A DNA stretch of 64,000 nt, from contig NZ_KB900703.1 of NCBI RefSeq assembly GCF_000379185.1, forward strand, positions 94,499 to 158,498, read 5' to 3'. The notes below the pieces were generated by a model. The model did no database searches. It was given only the letters and a program-made list of their open reading frames with translations, and was not told the origin of the DNA. The stretch's first letter is position 1, and each line of letters starts with the position of its first letter. The position numbers and the translations under genes are program-made. Source of the DNA: Capnocytophaga cynodegmi DSM 19736 (GTDB lineage: Bacteria; Bacteroidota; Bacteroidia; Flavobacteriales; Flavobacteriaceae). This document shows positions 36,114-44,661 of this stretch, in pieces.

Positions 36114-39100
36114 TTAAAATGATACATTTACTCCGAAGATAATATTCTTCATATTAGGATATGTGCCACGTTGTGAAGGAGCTTCTGGGTCAAAGTCTTT
36201 CAGGCGTTTGTCAGCTCGGAAAGTAATTAGGTTTGTTCCTGATAGATAGAAACGCACCTTTTGGAAACCTATGAGTTGGCTTACTTCTTGTGGCATTGTG
36301 TATCCTAAGATAATACTTTTTATACGGAAATAATCCGCATCATACAACCAAAATGATGAGGTTCTGGTATTATGATTGTTAGCTGAGGTAATAAGTAAAC
36401 GAGGATAATTAGCATTAGGATCAGGATTTTGCGTTGTCCAACGTCCTAAGTGATATTCTTTTGCTCCTGCTCCATTAAAAAATGCTTGTGATGCCTCTTC
36501 TGATAGATATACAAGCACATCTCTTACCCCTTGTCCCTGTACTGAAAAGTCAAATCCTTTATAGGAAACATCAAAACCTAACCCATAAGTAAAATAAGGT
36601 ACATCGTTTCCTAAAATTGTGCGGTCATCGGCATCAAACTTGCCATTTTTGTCAGTATCTGCGTATTTTATATCTCCAGGTTCAGTTGCTGCATCTTGTT
36701 TCACGTGATTTTTGACATCTTCACTATCTCTGAATAGGCCAAGAGCTTTGTAGCCGTAAAAAGAACCAATAGCTTCACCTTCTTTAAGAATAAAATTACC
36801 ATTTACTTGGTTGTCTTGTCCGTTTAAATCAATAATTTTGTTCCATATTTTGGAAATATTTCCAGAAATACCATATTTGAAATCTCCAATACTTCCTCTG
36901 TAAGAAACCAAGGCTTCAATACCTTTGTTAGAAACCTTTCCTGCATTTTTAGCTGCCCTTTCATCTAAATTTCTATTGGTTAACAAGCCTAATTCATAAG
37001 GTTGAGGCATTTTAAGCAAAATGTCAGTAGTTAATTTGTCAAAAACATCTAGCTGAATGTTCAATGAGTTTTTAAAAAATGAAGCATCAAGTCCTAAATT
37101 GGTCATTGTAACAGTTTCCCAAGTTAGATTTTTGTTTACTTGAATGGAAGGCCAAACTCCATCATTTTTCACTCCATCAGTGACGTATGCAGAACCAACT
37201 CCAAGAGCATCATAATAATCGTAATAACCCACATTGTCAACATTTCCTAATTTACCCCACGAAGCTCGTAATTTTAAATCAGAAAGCCATTCAATATTCT
37301 TCATAAAACTTTCTTGTGAAATGCGATATGCTGCTGAAAATGAAGGAAAAACTCCTAATCTATTTTCTTTTGGAAATTGCGAAGATTGGTCAGCACGAAC
37401 GTTGGCTTCAAATAGGTATTTTCCATCGTAATTGTATTTTAATCGACCAAAATACGATAAGAAGGCACGTTCTTGGATTCTTCCGTCATTACCTAAATTT
37501 TCCGCTTTTCCTGAACCTGAATTGATGGAGTTCAAATTGTTATTCGGGAAATCTTTCCGTGATGCTTCAAGCCACTCATAACGGTAGTCTTCGTATTGTG
37601 TACCACCCATCAGTGAAAAATTATGATTGTTCAAAGAGAAATCGTAATTGGCATATACCTGTGAGGTAAGATTTTTTACGTGTTCCCATTTTTTTGTCAT
37701 TTTATTGATGGTCTGACCATCGGTTCCTTTCATAGGCTTTTTAGAGATGAAACCTGTGAGCTGTCCTACTTTATTTTTAAATTCGGTGTCTCTCTTGTCA
37801 AAAGTTCTGTATGAAAGCTGTCCTGTGATATTTAAACCTTTTATGGGCTTCCATATGGCGTTGATTGAGCCGTTAAATCGAGTTGCTATGTAATCCTTAC
37901 GACCGTATTCTGCGGCTTTTCTAAGTGGGTTGTTTTCTGCTAACACTGTACTTTCGTTACCTCCAGTTACGGTTCCCCAGCTTCCATCAGTATGACGAGC
38001 TACGGTTAGTGGCGTCATTCTGTCCAAATCTGTAATGGAGAAATTACCATCTCTGTTAAAGTAATCCTGTACATATGAGATGTTTGTGCCTAAGGTGAAT
38101 TTGTCAGTAAAATCACGTTCTGTATTAGCTCTAAAGCTATATCTGTCCAACAAACGCCCCTTCACTACAGACTCTTGCTCATAGAAAGTTCCACTAACAA
38201 AATAACGTGTTTTCCCACCTCCAGAAATATTGATATTGTGTTCTTGAATAGGAATATGTTTTCTGAAAACTAATGAATACCAATCGTTATTTGGATATAA
38301 ATCAGGTGAATCTTGAGCTACAATTCTGTCAATAGCTTTTTGGTCATAAATTGCGTCTTTACCTGCGTTAATATTAGCTTCATTAAGAAGAGTTGCATAA
38401 TTATATGAATTTAGTTTTTTCGGAAGAATAGTAGGTGATTGGAAACCATAATATCCATTATAAGAAATACTAGCTTTTCCTTCTTTTCCTTTCTTAGTAG
38501 TTACTAGAAAAACCCCGTGAGCTGCTCTTGCTCCGTAAATTGCTGACGCTGCGGCATCTTTCAATACACTGATACTTTCAATATCTCCTGTATAAATTCG
38601 TTGAAAATCTCCTTCACTTACTGGAATACCATCAACTATATACAAAGGTGCTGCAGTTCCTAAGCTACCTCGTCCGCGCACATTGATGTTCCCCATATCA
38701 TTGCCGATGTCACCAGGGCGAGAAATAATAGTTACCCCTGGGGCAACTCCTTGAAGTGCATTGGTAAGCGATGTGGTGGCTTTCCCTTCAATGGTTTCTG
38801 CTTTAACCGTATTTACTGTCCCCGTAAGATTGGCTTTCTTCTGAGTTCCGTAACCTATAACTACAACATCATCAAGCTCTTGTGCATCTTCTTGTAGTAC
38901 AACGTTAATGATTTGTGTTTTTCCTCCCGTCACTTTTTGAGTTTGGGTTTGAAAACCTATGAAACTAAATTCGAGTATATCACCCTGCTTAGCTTCAATT
39001 TCGTAGTTCCCATCAAAATCGGAACTCACTCCTTTCGTAGTCCCTTTTACCGTAACATTGGCTCCCGGTAACGGACTATTCATTCCATCTGTAACTTTTC

Positions 39101-39173
39101 CTGTTACTTTCACTTGTGCTGACATTGGTAGAGCTAAAATCAACACAAGTAATGTGAGTAAATGTCTGAACAT
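36114..39173 (-). CDS. SusC/RagA-family TonB-linked outer-membrane transporter (second operon)
   Basis: A 1019-residue transporter of the same type as the 28979-31900 gene. It has a signal peptide (ends LPMSAQ), a carboxypeptidase D-like domain (about 22-100), a TonB-box region with DDVVVIGYGTQKKANLTGTV, a plug with VDGIPVSEGDF and SAIYGARAAHGVFLVTTKKG, and a C-terminal barrel ending VNVSF. A CAAAGCTA on the plus strand at 39236-39243 gives a TAGCTTTG -7 element upstream. Only susC and susD are present; no enzyme, SusE/F or regulator gene adjoins. Confidence 0.95.
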   Translation of the reverse strand: MFRHLLTLLVLILALPMSAQVKVTGKVTDGMNSPLPGANVTVKGTTKGVSSDFDGNYEIEAKQGDILEFSFIGFQTQTQKVTGGKTQIINVVLQEDAQELDDVVVIGYGTQKKANLTGTVNTVKAETIEGKATTSLTNALQGVAPGVTIISRPGDIGNDMGNINVRGRGSLGTAAPLYIVDGIPVSEGDFQRIYTGDIESISVLKDAAASAIYGARAAHGVFLVTTKKGKEGKASISYNGYYGFQSPTILPKKLNSYNYATLLNEANINAGKDAIYDQKAIDRIVAQDSPDLYPNNDWYSLVFRKHIPIQEHNINISGGGKTRYFVSGTFYEQESVVKGRLLDRYSFRANTERDFTDKFTLGTNISYVQDYFNRDGNFSITDLDRMTPLTVARHTDGSWGTVTGGNESTVLAENNPLRKAAEYGRKDYIATRFNGSINAIWKPIKGLNITGQLSYRTFDKRDTEFKNKVGQLTGFISKKPMKGTDGQTINKMTKKWEHVKNLTSQVYANYDFSLNNHNFSLMGGTQYEDYRYEWLEASRKDFPNNNLNSINSGSGKAENLGNDGRIQERAFLSYFGRLKYNYDGKYLFEANVRADQSSQFPKENRLGVFPSFSAAYRISQESFMKNIEWLSDLKLRASWGKLGNVDNVGYYDYYDALGVGSAYVTDGVKNDGVWPSIQVNKNLTWETVTMTNLGLDASFFKNSLNIQLDVFDKLTTDILLKMPQPYELGLLTNRNLDERAAKNAGKVSNKGIEALVSYRGSIGDFKYGISGNISKIWNKIIDLNGQDNQVNGNFILKEGEAIGSFYGYKALGLFRDSEDVKNHVKQDAATEPGDIKYADTDKNGKFDADDRTILGNDVPYFTYGLGFDVSYKGFDFSVQGQGVRDVLVYLSEEASQAFFNGAGAKEYHLGRWTTQNPDPNANYPRLLITSANNHNTRTSSFWLYDADYFRIKSIILGYTMPQEVSQLIGFQKVRFYLSGTNLITFRADKRLKDFDPEAPSQRGTYPNMKNIIFGVNVSF

Positions 39174-39235
39174 ACCTTGATTGTTTTAATTTGTTGATTA
39201 ATAATATATGTTTTTCGTTTTCAAAATACGACAGA

Positions 39236-39243
39236 CAAAGCTA
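39236..39243 (-). promoter_or_regulatory. -7 promoter element of the second susCD operon
   Basis: On the minus strand this reads TAGCTTTG (TANNTTTG), 63 bases upstream of the susC ATG. Confidence 0.5.
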
Positions 39244-39354
39244 TGAAAAATTTTCTTAAAAAAATTATTTTGGTTTCTATTTTTATGAAAAAAGTAATTG
39301 TTTAGAAACAAAACGAAATTTTAAAGTTTCGATTTAGAAACTTTTCTTCTGTTT

Positions 39355-40215
39355 CTAAGAGAAAATTTCATCAAATTTGTATGTTTCATTGAGTCGTACA
39401 CCAACTTCGGTTCGTTTTACTGTGCAGATTTCGTGATGGGCATCGTGTTCCAAAAATAGATAGTATTCGTTTTCAGCAGCTTCTTTTAGGAAAAGTTCTT
39501 TTTCAGCAATGGTCAATAAGGGGCGTGTGTCATATCCCATAACGTATGGCAATGGAATGTGACCTATTGTTGGTAGTAAATCGGCTACAAAAACTAATTT
39601 TTTTCCTTGATAATCAATGTATGGGAGCATTTGTTTTTCTGTATGACCATCTACAAAAAGGATATCAAAACCTAATTCGCTATTTTGTAAAAAAGTTTTC
39701 TTTTGATTATCAATAAAATGTAGCTGACCACTTTCTTCCATTGGTAAAATATTTTCTTTTAGGAAAGAAGCCTTTTCACGAGCATTGGGTTTAGTTGCCC
39801 ATTGCCAATGTTTTTCATTTGTCCAAAATCGGGCGTTTTTGAAGGCTGGTTCGTAACCTGTTCGGTCTTTATTCCATTGGATTGACCCTCCACAATGGTC
39901 AAAGTGCAAGTGTGTCATAAAAACATCAGTGATATCATCACGATGAAATCCTACTTTCCTCAATGAATCATCTAAATTGGCTTTTCCCCAAAGTGCATAA
40001 TATCCAAAAAATTTATTGGATTGTTTGTTGCCCATTCCTGTGTCAATCAAAATCAGTCGATTACCATCTTCTATAAGCATACATCGAGCAGATAAATCAA
40101 TTTGATTATTAGCGTCTGCTGGGTTTGTTTTTTGCCAAATAGTTTTAGGAACAACACCAAACATTGCTCCTCCGTCTAGCTTAAAATTCACTGTTTCAAT
40201 AGGATATATTTTCAT
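39355..40215 (-). CDS. MBL-fold metallo-hydrolase
   Basis: A 286-residue cytosolic metallo-beta-lactamase-fold enzyme. THLHFDHCGG carries the HxHxDH zinc motif, FVDGHTEKQM the third His and FLEHDAHH a further ligand region. The overall arrangement resembles AttM/AiiB-like lactonases and related hydrolases, with no signal peptide. It lies 28 bases after the purN stop on the same strand and may share its transcript. The substrate is unknown; quorum-signal lactonase activity should not be assumed. Confidence 0.87.
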   Translation of the reverse strand: MKIYPIETVNFKLDGGAMFGVVPKTIWQKTNPADANNQIDLSARCMLIEDGNRLILIDTGMGNKQSNKFFGYYALWGKANLDDSLRKVGFHRDDITDVFMTHLHFDHCGGSIQWNKDRTGYEPAFKNARFWTNEKHWQWATKPNAREKASFLKENILPMEESGQLHFIDNQKKTFLQNSELGFDILFVDGHTEKQMLPYIDYQGKKLVFVADLLPTIGHIPLPYVMGYDTRPLLTIAEKELFLKEAAENEYYLFLEHDAHHEICTVKRTEVGVRLNETYKFDEIFS

Positions 40216-40243
40216 AATGGTGTGTTTAAATTTGAAAAATTTT

Positions 40244-40807
40244 TTATTTCAACAAAGAAGCAATAATTTTAGGAAAATGTTCATATTCAAGCTGATGTAT
40301 TTTTTCTGCCAATGTTTCAGGTGTATCGTTTGCTGACACTTCTGTTTTGGTTTGAAAAATAATTGTGCCTTCATCATAATTTTCATTTACATAATGAATT
40401 GTGATGCCACTTTCTGGTTCTCTGTTTTCGATAACTGACTGATGTACAAAGCCTCCATACATTCCTTTTCCGCCATATTTTGGTAATAATGACGGGTGAA
40501 TATTGATAATTTTATTAGGAAAATTTTTAATGATATTTTCAGGAAATTTCCATAGAAAACCAGCCAAAATAATTAAGTCAGGATTTTGACTTTGGATAAT
40601 GTCAAGTACAATTTCCGAATGGTAAAACGCTTGTCTGTCAAAAACAATCGACGGAATTTGCAAACGTTTAGCCCGTTCCAAAACACCAGCTTTAGGGTTG
40701 TTGGAAAGTATCAAACTTACTTGAATATTTTTATCATCTTTAAAAAAAGTTGCTATTCGCTCCGCATTACTACCTGAACCAGATGCAAAAATGATGATTT
40801 TTTTCAT
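40244..40807 (-). CDS. purN: Phosphoribosylglycinamide formyltransferase
   Basis: A 187-residue enzyme of purine synthesis that transfers a formyl group from 10-formyl-tetrahydrofolate to GAR. The N-terminal FASGSGSNAERI is the GAR phosphate loop. NIHPSLLPKYGGKGMYGG holds the catalytic Asn/His, and ESGITIHYVNENYDEG the catalytic Asp. The length is typical. A TANNTTTG element (minus, 40890-40883) precedes it, and the divergent 40977 gene has its own promoter. Confidence 0.95.
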   Translation of the reverse strand: MKKIIIFASGSGSNAERIATFFKDDKNIQVSLILSNNPKAGVLERAKRLQIPSIVFDRQAFYHSEIVLDIIQSQNPDLIILAGFLWKFPENIIKNFPNKIINIHPSLLPKYGGKGMYGGFVHQSVIENREPESGITIHYVNENYDEGTIIFQTKTEVSANDTPETLAEKIHQLEYEHFPKIIASLLK

Positions 40808-40882
40808 ATGTACTTAATTGAAAATCAATAGTGAAATTATCTGATATTATTTCTCTTTCTGTAAGAGAAACGCATACGAACA

Positions 40883-40890
40883 CAAAGGTA
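40883..40890 (-). promoter_or_regulatory. -7 promoter element of purN
   Basis: On the minus strand this reads TACCTTTG (TANNTTTG), 75 bases upstream of the purN ATG. Confidence 0.5.
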
Positions 40891-40944
40891 TAAAAAGATA
40901 TTAACAAAACATAAATCTGTGTAAAAAATAAGAAGATAATTATA

Positions 40945-40952
40945 TATATTTG
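40945..40952 (+). promoter_or_regulatory. -7 promoter element of the orphan 161-residue gene
   Basis: TATATTTG (TANNTTTG) lies 24 bases upstream of the ATG at 40977. It overlaps an in-frame TTG at 40950, so that upstream start is unlikely. Confidence 0.55.
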
Positions 40953-40976
40953 CAAACCTATAAAGCACCTTATTTT

Positions 40977-41462
40977 ATGCCAAGGATATATTACAGAAGT
41001 AGACAAATACACGGTGAACCTCTTCAAAATAAGAAAATTACAAGAGAAGCTTTTGCTAAAATTATGATAAGCACTTCTTTCATTGAGAAAGATGTATTAC
41101 ATATTTTTGAATTGCCTCAAGAGGTGTCTATATTGTCTTGGAAAAAGAAAGACAAAGGATTCAAATATGCTGTGGTATGGAATCACGATAAAATTCATAA
41201 TACTGCTGAATATGGTGATTTTTATTTGCCCCGAGCTATTGTATTCTTTGATGTGAAAGATGCGTATTTCCCTTCCGAATATTTCTTTGTTGTAAATATT
41301 GACGATAATTTGGAAATCAGCCATTGCCGTGCAGGAGCTGACACTTCGTGGTATCAACAACCTGAGCTACGACGCGAAGTTACCGATAATAAAATCGTTA
41401 GGCGAATGGAAAAATCAGTTGTTGAACTTCAAAAAGTGTTGGGAATACTTCCTAAAAAATAA
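40977..41462 (+). CDS. Conserved-looking hypothetical protein, unknown function
   Basis: A 161-residue soluble protein, mixed alpha/beta, with no signal peptide or membrane segment. It begins MPRIYYRSRQIHGE, has a central segment rich in aromatic residues (FYLPRAIVFFDVKDAYFPSEYFF) and ends in a basic helix. I recognise no family. It is divergent from purN and convergent with the truncated haemoglobin gene, with its own promoter. The clean reading frame and promoter support a real gene. Confidence 0.7.
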   Translation: MPRIYYRSRQIHGEPLQNKKITREAFAKIMISTSFIEKDVLHIFELPQEVSILSWKKKDKGFKYAVVWNHDKIHNTAEYGDFYLPRAIVFFDVKDAYFPSEYFFVVNIDDNLEISHCRAGADTSWYQQPELRREVTDNKIVRRMEKSVVELQKVLGILPKK

Positions 41463-41501
41463 AAAGGAATTAAGTGAGTTCTTAATTCCTATCTTCCGTT
41501 G

Positions 41502-41897
41502 TTAAAAATTTTCAGGTCGGTAACGCCATAACATCGTATATTGCCCTATAGCCATTTGGTTTGACGCTTCTTTTGCTCGTTGGGCAACCACACCTTCAAA
41601 CATTTTATCGATTGTTTCGTGCCAGAGGCTTACCCATTGGTTAAAATGCTCTTGTGTAATGCCATAGTTCAGATTTTTATCCACTTCGATGTGCTTTAAC
41701 GAAGGACTTCCTTTGAATTTTTGAACCCCGAAGAGGATTGTTTCCCAAAAATCGGTGAGTTTTTCCAAATGCGGAGGCCATTGTTCTTCTGCGATGTGGC
41801 TGTTAAAGATGGGACCTAGCAAGTCGTGCTTACGTATCTGAATGTAGAAGGCTTTTACCAATCGGTTTATATCTTCCCTTGTTTCGATTTCCTTCAT
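41502..41897 (-). CDS. Group III truncated haemoglobin
   Basis: A 131-residue haem protein of the 2-on-2 globin group III. The pattern DINRLVKAFYIQIRKHDLLGPIFN, then WPPHLEKLTDFWETILFG, then HFNQWVSLWHETI is typical; the proximal His is probably in the FNQWVSLWHETI-preceding helix region. Members bind O2, NO or sulfide and may detoxify NO. The start is 3 bases after the stop of the upstream cupin gene, so these are co-transcribed with the DUF2809 gene. Confidence 0.92.
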   Translation of the reverse strand: MKEIETREDINRLVKAFYIQIRKHDLLGPIFNSHIAEEQWPPHLEKLTDFWETILFGVQKFKGSPSLKHIEVDKNLNYGITQEHFNQWVSLWHETIDKMFEGVVAQRAKEASNQMAIGQYTMLWRYRPENF

Positions 41898-41900
41898 ACG

Positions 41901-42254
41901 TTAGTTTTTTTCAGATTGTTTAACAACTTCTTCAACCCTCGAAATTTTATCTTGCTTGGAAAGTGTCAGACGCACAATGCTATTCTCCAGAGCTTTTAAA
42001 TCGTGAGGAACATTTCCTTCCAATGCAATGATATCTCCCTTTTTCATTGTATGAACACTTCCGCCAACCCCAAAATTGATAGTTCCTTCCAGAATATGAA
42101 CCACAATAGGGAACTTAGTTTGATGTTCTTTCATTAGTTGTCCTTCAGACATTGTAATACGGATTTCTTTCGAAAACTCAGATTCTAAAACTACTTGTGT
42201 ATGTATCTTTTCTGGTGAAAAAACAAGGTTCTTACTGAATGAACTTAACTTCAT
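41901..42254 (-). CDS. Cupin-domain protein
   Basis: A 117-residue single-domain cupin. The two motifs are present in reduced form: EHQTKFPIVVHILEGTINFGVGG and GDIIALEGNVPHDLKALE, with His in each as possible metal ligands. It is encoded between the DUF2809 and truncated haemoglobin genes with gaps of 8 and 3 bases, a tight operon. The small size and the neighbour suggest a sensor or a small dioxygenase, but the substrate is unknown. Confidence 0.85.
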   Translation of the reverse strand: MKLSSFSKNLVFSPEKIHTQVVLESEFSKEIRITMSEGQLMKEHQTKFPIVVHILEGTINFGVGGSVHTMKKGDIIALEGNVPHDLKALENSIVRLTLSKQDKISRVEEVVKQSEKN

Positions 42255-42262
42255 AATGTAAT

Positions 42263-42631
42263 TTATTTTGAATTAAATATTTTTAATAGAATGCAACCCA
42301 CTGCGTAGCAAATAATATCTTCCCAAGAGAAGTAATTCCCCATTAAGATGTAACCAATACTACCTTTGGAGAAGCCCAGCAACTCGGCGATTTTGAAAAA
42401 TTGCAAGATTTCAATAGCAACTGCAAAAAGAAATATACAGACAAGCAACTTATCTTTATTTTTTACTTTCAGAAATGATAAAACAAATGTATAAATAAGC
42501 ATTACTACTAAAATATCTCCTACATAAGCTCTCAGAAAATAAATTTTTCGGAAAATAGTAGCTATTAAAACTTCTATAAGGAATAAAGATACCGCCTGTA
42601 GGAAATATTTTTTATTAAATTGAAACTTCAT
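42263..42631 (-). CDS. DUF2809 membrane protein
   Basis: A 122-residue inner-membrane protein with four hydrophobic helices. YVGDILVVMLIYTFV, then AVAIEILQFFKIAELLGFSKG and a last WEDIICYAVGCILL helix are the DUF2809 pattern. No biochemical function is known. It is the first of three closely spaced genes with a cupin and a truncated haemoglobin. Confidence 0.85.
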   Translation of the reverse strand: MKFQFNKKYFLQAVSLFLIEVLIATIFRKIYFLRAYVGDILVVMLIYTFVLSFLKVKNKDKLLVCIFLFAVAIEILQFFKIAELLGFSKGSIGYILMGNYFSWEDIICYAVGCILLKIFNSK

Positions 42632-42670
42632 ACATTTTATAAAAGCAATGTTACAACAGAAAATTTAATT

Positions 42671-43339
42671 TTACTCATTAAAAAGTGATTCTCCATTAAG
42701 ATTTGTTGTTAGGGCAGTGGTCATAAACTCAAAAAACGGACGCATAACTTCAAAAGACTTTACAACTTTTTCCGAAAAATCAGGTCGTAATGCTTCAGTT
42801 GTTGTAAAATCACGTTTGAGCAAGAATTGTTTCTTTCGGATATAGGTAATCATTGGGTCATTTTTGTCGAATTCTTTTGGGGCAGTCTTCAGTTCTTCTC
42901 CCCAAAGTTCTCCATTGTAATAATCCCGAATTCCTTTGGATTGCATCACTTGCAGAAAGCCTTGTGCATCGAGCTGAATTTCCTTGCGAATGCGAAAAAG
43001 GTCTTCTTTATTAGGAGCAAAAAAGCCACCACCTACAAAAGTTTCTTCAGGTGACAGATGTACATAATATCCACCGCGATGATGAGGCTGTTTTCGTGGA
43101 AAATAAAGTCCAAAATGAGTTTTATAAGGTGTTTTATCTTTTGAAAAACGTATATCTTTATAAATTCGATACATTTTCATCTCTCCAACAAAATCATTTT
43201 GAGCTATTTCTTCATAAATGGCACGAAAAAAAGCCTCAGCTTCTGCCTTTGCCTCCTCAAAGGTATGTTTATTCTCTGCAAACCATTCACGATTGTTATT
43301 TTGCGATAGTTGTTTTAAGAAAGCAAATATTTTTTCCAT
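42671..43339 (-). CDS. DUF2461 family protein
   Basis: A 222-residue cytosolic protein of the DUF2461 family. NNNREWFAENKHTFEEAK at the start and RFSKDKTPYKTHFGLYF in the middle are the family signatures, followed by GGYYVHLSPEETFVGGGFF. No catalytic role is established. It is solitary, with an A+T-rich intergenic region on each side. Confidence 0.88.
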   Translation of the reverse strand: MEKIFAFLKQLSQNNNREWFAENKHTFEEAKAEAEAFFRAIYEEIAQNDFVGEMKMYRIYKDIRFSKDKTPYKTHFGLYFPRKQPHHRGGYYVHLSPEETFVGGGFFAPNKEDLFRIRKEIQLDAQGFLQVMQSKGIRDYYNGELWGEELKTAPKEFDKNDPMITYIRKKQFLLKRDFTTTEALRPDFSEKVVKSFEVMRPFFEFMTTALTTNLNGESLFNE

Positions 43340-43453
43340 ATATTTTTAATTTTTTTATAATTAGTAAGGCTAAAATTTTCTACAAGCAGAAAACTTTATC
43401 CTTACTTTGCTTTGTAGTAATCATTAAATTCTGTAAGTAAATTAATTATTTGC

Positions 43454-44128
43454 TTACTTTTTTGTTACGATGCCAAGAGCTTCGAGGGTTTGGTCATTCT
43501 GAAATAGAACTTTGCTGTATGCAACTAACTCGCTATATATCGGATAGAGCTTGTCAAAGGCTTCATCACGCATTTCAGTAGCTTTTTGAGCCTGACCAGC
43601 TTCCTTAAGTTGATTTTCTTTCAGCTGAGTAAGCTCGGAAAGGGCAGAGATTTGTGCTTTTAGGTCACTTTCTTGAATGTTAATAGTTTTTACTTTCTCC
43701 AGAAACTCATTGTTTGATAAAATCTGTCCGTAGAAGTTATTTACTTGCTGAAACCAAGAAGCATATGCCTTTTTTCTTCCGCTGTTTATCTCCAAAGTGC
43801 TAATTGCTTGAGTGTTGTTCTTAAACAGAATCTTACAGAAAGCTAAATGACGCTTGTAGATTTCATCAATCTCTGTACGTTTTTTATTGAGCTTTTCTGT
43901 TTCAGCATATTGCTCACCATATTCTTTCTTTTGCAATTGCGATAGTGCTTCTAATTCAGCAACTTTTTCTAAATACTCATTTAGTTTTTCTTCCGTATAA
44001 CCTAAAGTTTGCAATTGTGGCAAAATATTAGGCAATTTTGCATTAGCAAAAGTTATTTTCATTTGCTGAATAAGCTGACCAGTTGAAATATATCTGCTTT
44101 TTGATTTTTGTGATGTGTTATTTTCCAT
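43454..44128 (-). CDS. Two-repeat helical protein, unknown function
   Basis: A 224-residue soluble, strongly helical protein with coiled-coil character. Two segments resemble each other: about 85-120 (RTEIDEIYKRHLAFCKILFKNNTQ) and about 185-220 (RDEAFDKLYPIYSELVAYSKVLFQNDQT). Both continue into a Leu-Glu-Ala/Ile-rich stretch. Charged Gln/Lys/Glu-rich helices join them. I know no family name. A strong hairpin (44190-44229) lies in its upstream region and may belong to its leader. Confidence 0.7.
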   Translation of the reverse strand: MENNTSQKSKSRYISTGQLIQQMKITFANAKLPNILPQLQTLGYTEEKLNEYLEKVAELEALSQLQKKEYGEQYAETEKLNKKRTEIDEIYKRHLAFCKILFKNNTQAISTLEINSGRKKAYASWFQQVNNFYGQILSNNEFLEKVKTINIQESDLKAQISALSELTQLKENQLKEAGQAQKATEMRDEAFDKLYPIYSELVAYSKVLFQNDQTLEALGIVTKK

Positions 44129-44189
44129 AAGATTTAGAGTTTAGTTATTTATTTTTAATTTTATTGATTCCAGAATGATTATTTTAAGT

Positions 44190-44229
44190 TGCAGAAATGA
44201 TTGGACAAACTTGTCAGGCTATTTCTGCA
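44190..44229. repeat. Nested inverted repeat (leader hairpin)
   Basis: TGCAGAAAT (44190-44198) pairs with ATTTCTGCA (44221-44229). Inside it GACAA (44204-44208) pairs with TTGTC (44211-44215) around a 2-base loop. The hairpin is 61 bases upstream of the ATG at 44128. Confidence 0.75.
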
Positions 44230-44566
44230 TATTGCTTAAGCATTTCTGTAGTAAGAAAATTCATTTCTATATAATGATTTTGAATTTCTGAAAACTGAAA
44301 AATAACTTCTGTATTTTGACAGCTAATTTATACAGATACAAAATCAATTTCTACTAATTACTAAGTCTAATATTAATTATGGTGTGTGTTTAATATCAAT
44401 TACTTATTTCTTTATTTAGAAAGAATATGTACAAATGTACGATAATTAATTTAAAAAGCAATTCATTTAGAGAGAAAATTAGAGGTATTACAAAAAGTAT
44501 GATGATAGTTATTCATTTTGAGCTAAGTAAAATCACGAAAATGAGTATTTAAGCTAACTTTTTTCA

Positions 44567-44598
44567 TTGTCAGGCTGAGCGAAGTCGAAGCCTGACAA
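44567..44598. repeat. Hairpin with GAGCGAAGTCGA loop (dispersed flavobacterial repeat type)
   Basis: TTGTCAGGCT (44567-44576) pairs with AGCCTGACAA (44589-44598) around GAGCGAAGTCGA. The CTGAGCGAAGTCGAAG word is common in intergenic repeats of flavobacterial genomes. It lies downstream of the SUMF1-type gene and may terminate it. Confidence 0.65.
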
Positions 44599-44661
44599 AA
44601 TATTTTTGTTTTTCTATTTCTTATTTTTCTATATTCACTCGCAAATGATAATGAAAAATCC

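Larger units (their letters stand above)
44129..44661. other. Non-coding stretch of 533 bases with hairpins
   Basis: No full gene was found. It holds a nested hairpin at 44190-44229, a hairpin with the flavobacterial GAGCGAAGTCGA word at 44567-44598, and on the minus strand a 37-codon open segment (44327-44214) with coding-like composition ending in TGA, which could be a gene remnant. The promoter of the 43454-44128 gene should be here too, but no clean TANNTTTG was located. Confidence 0.5.
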
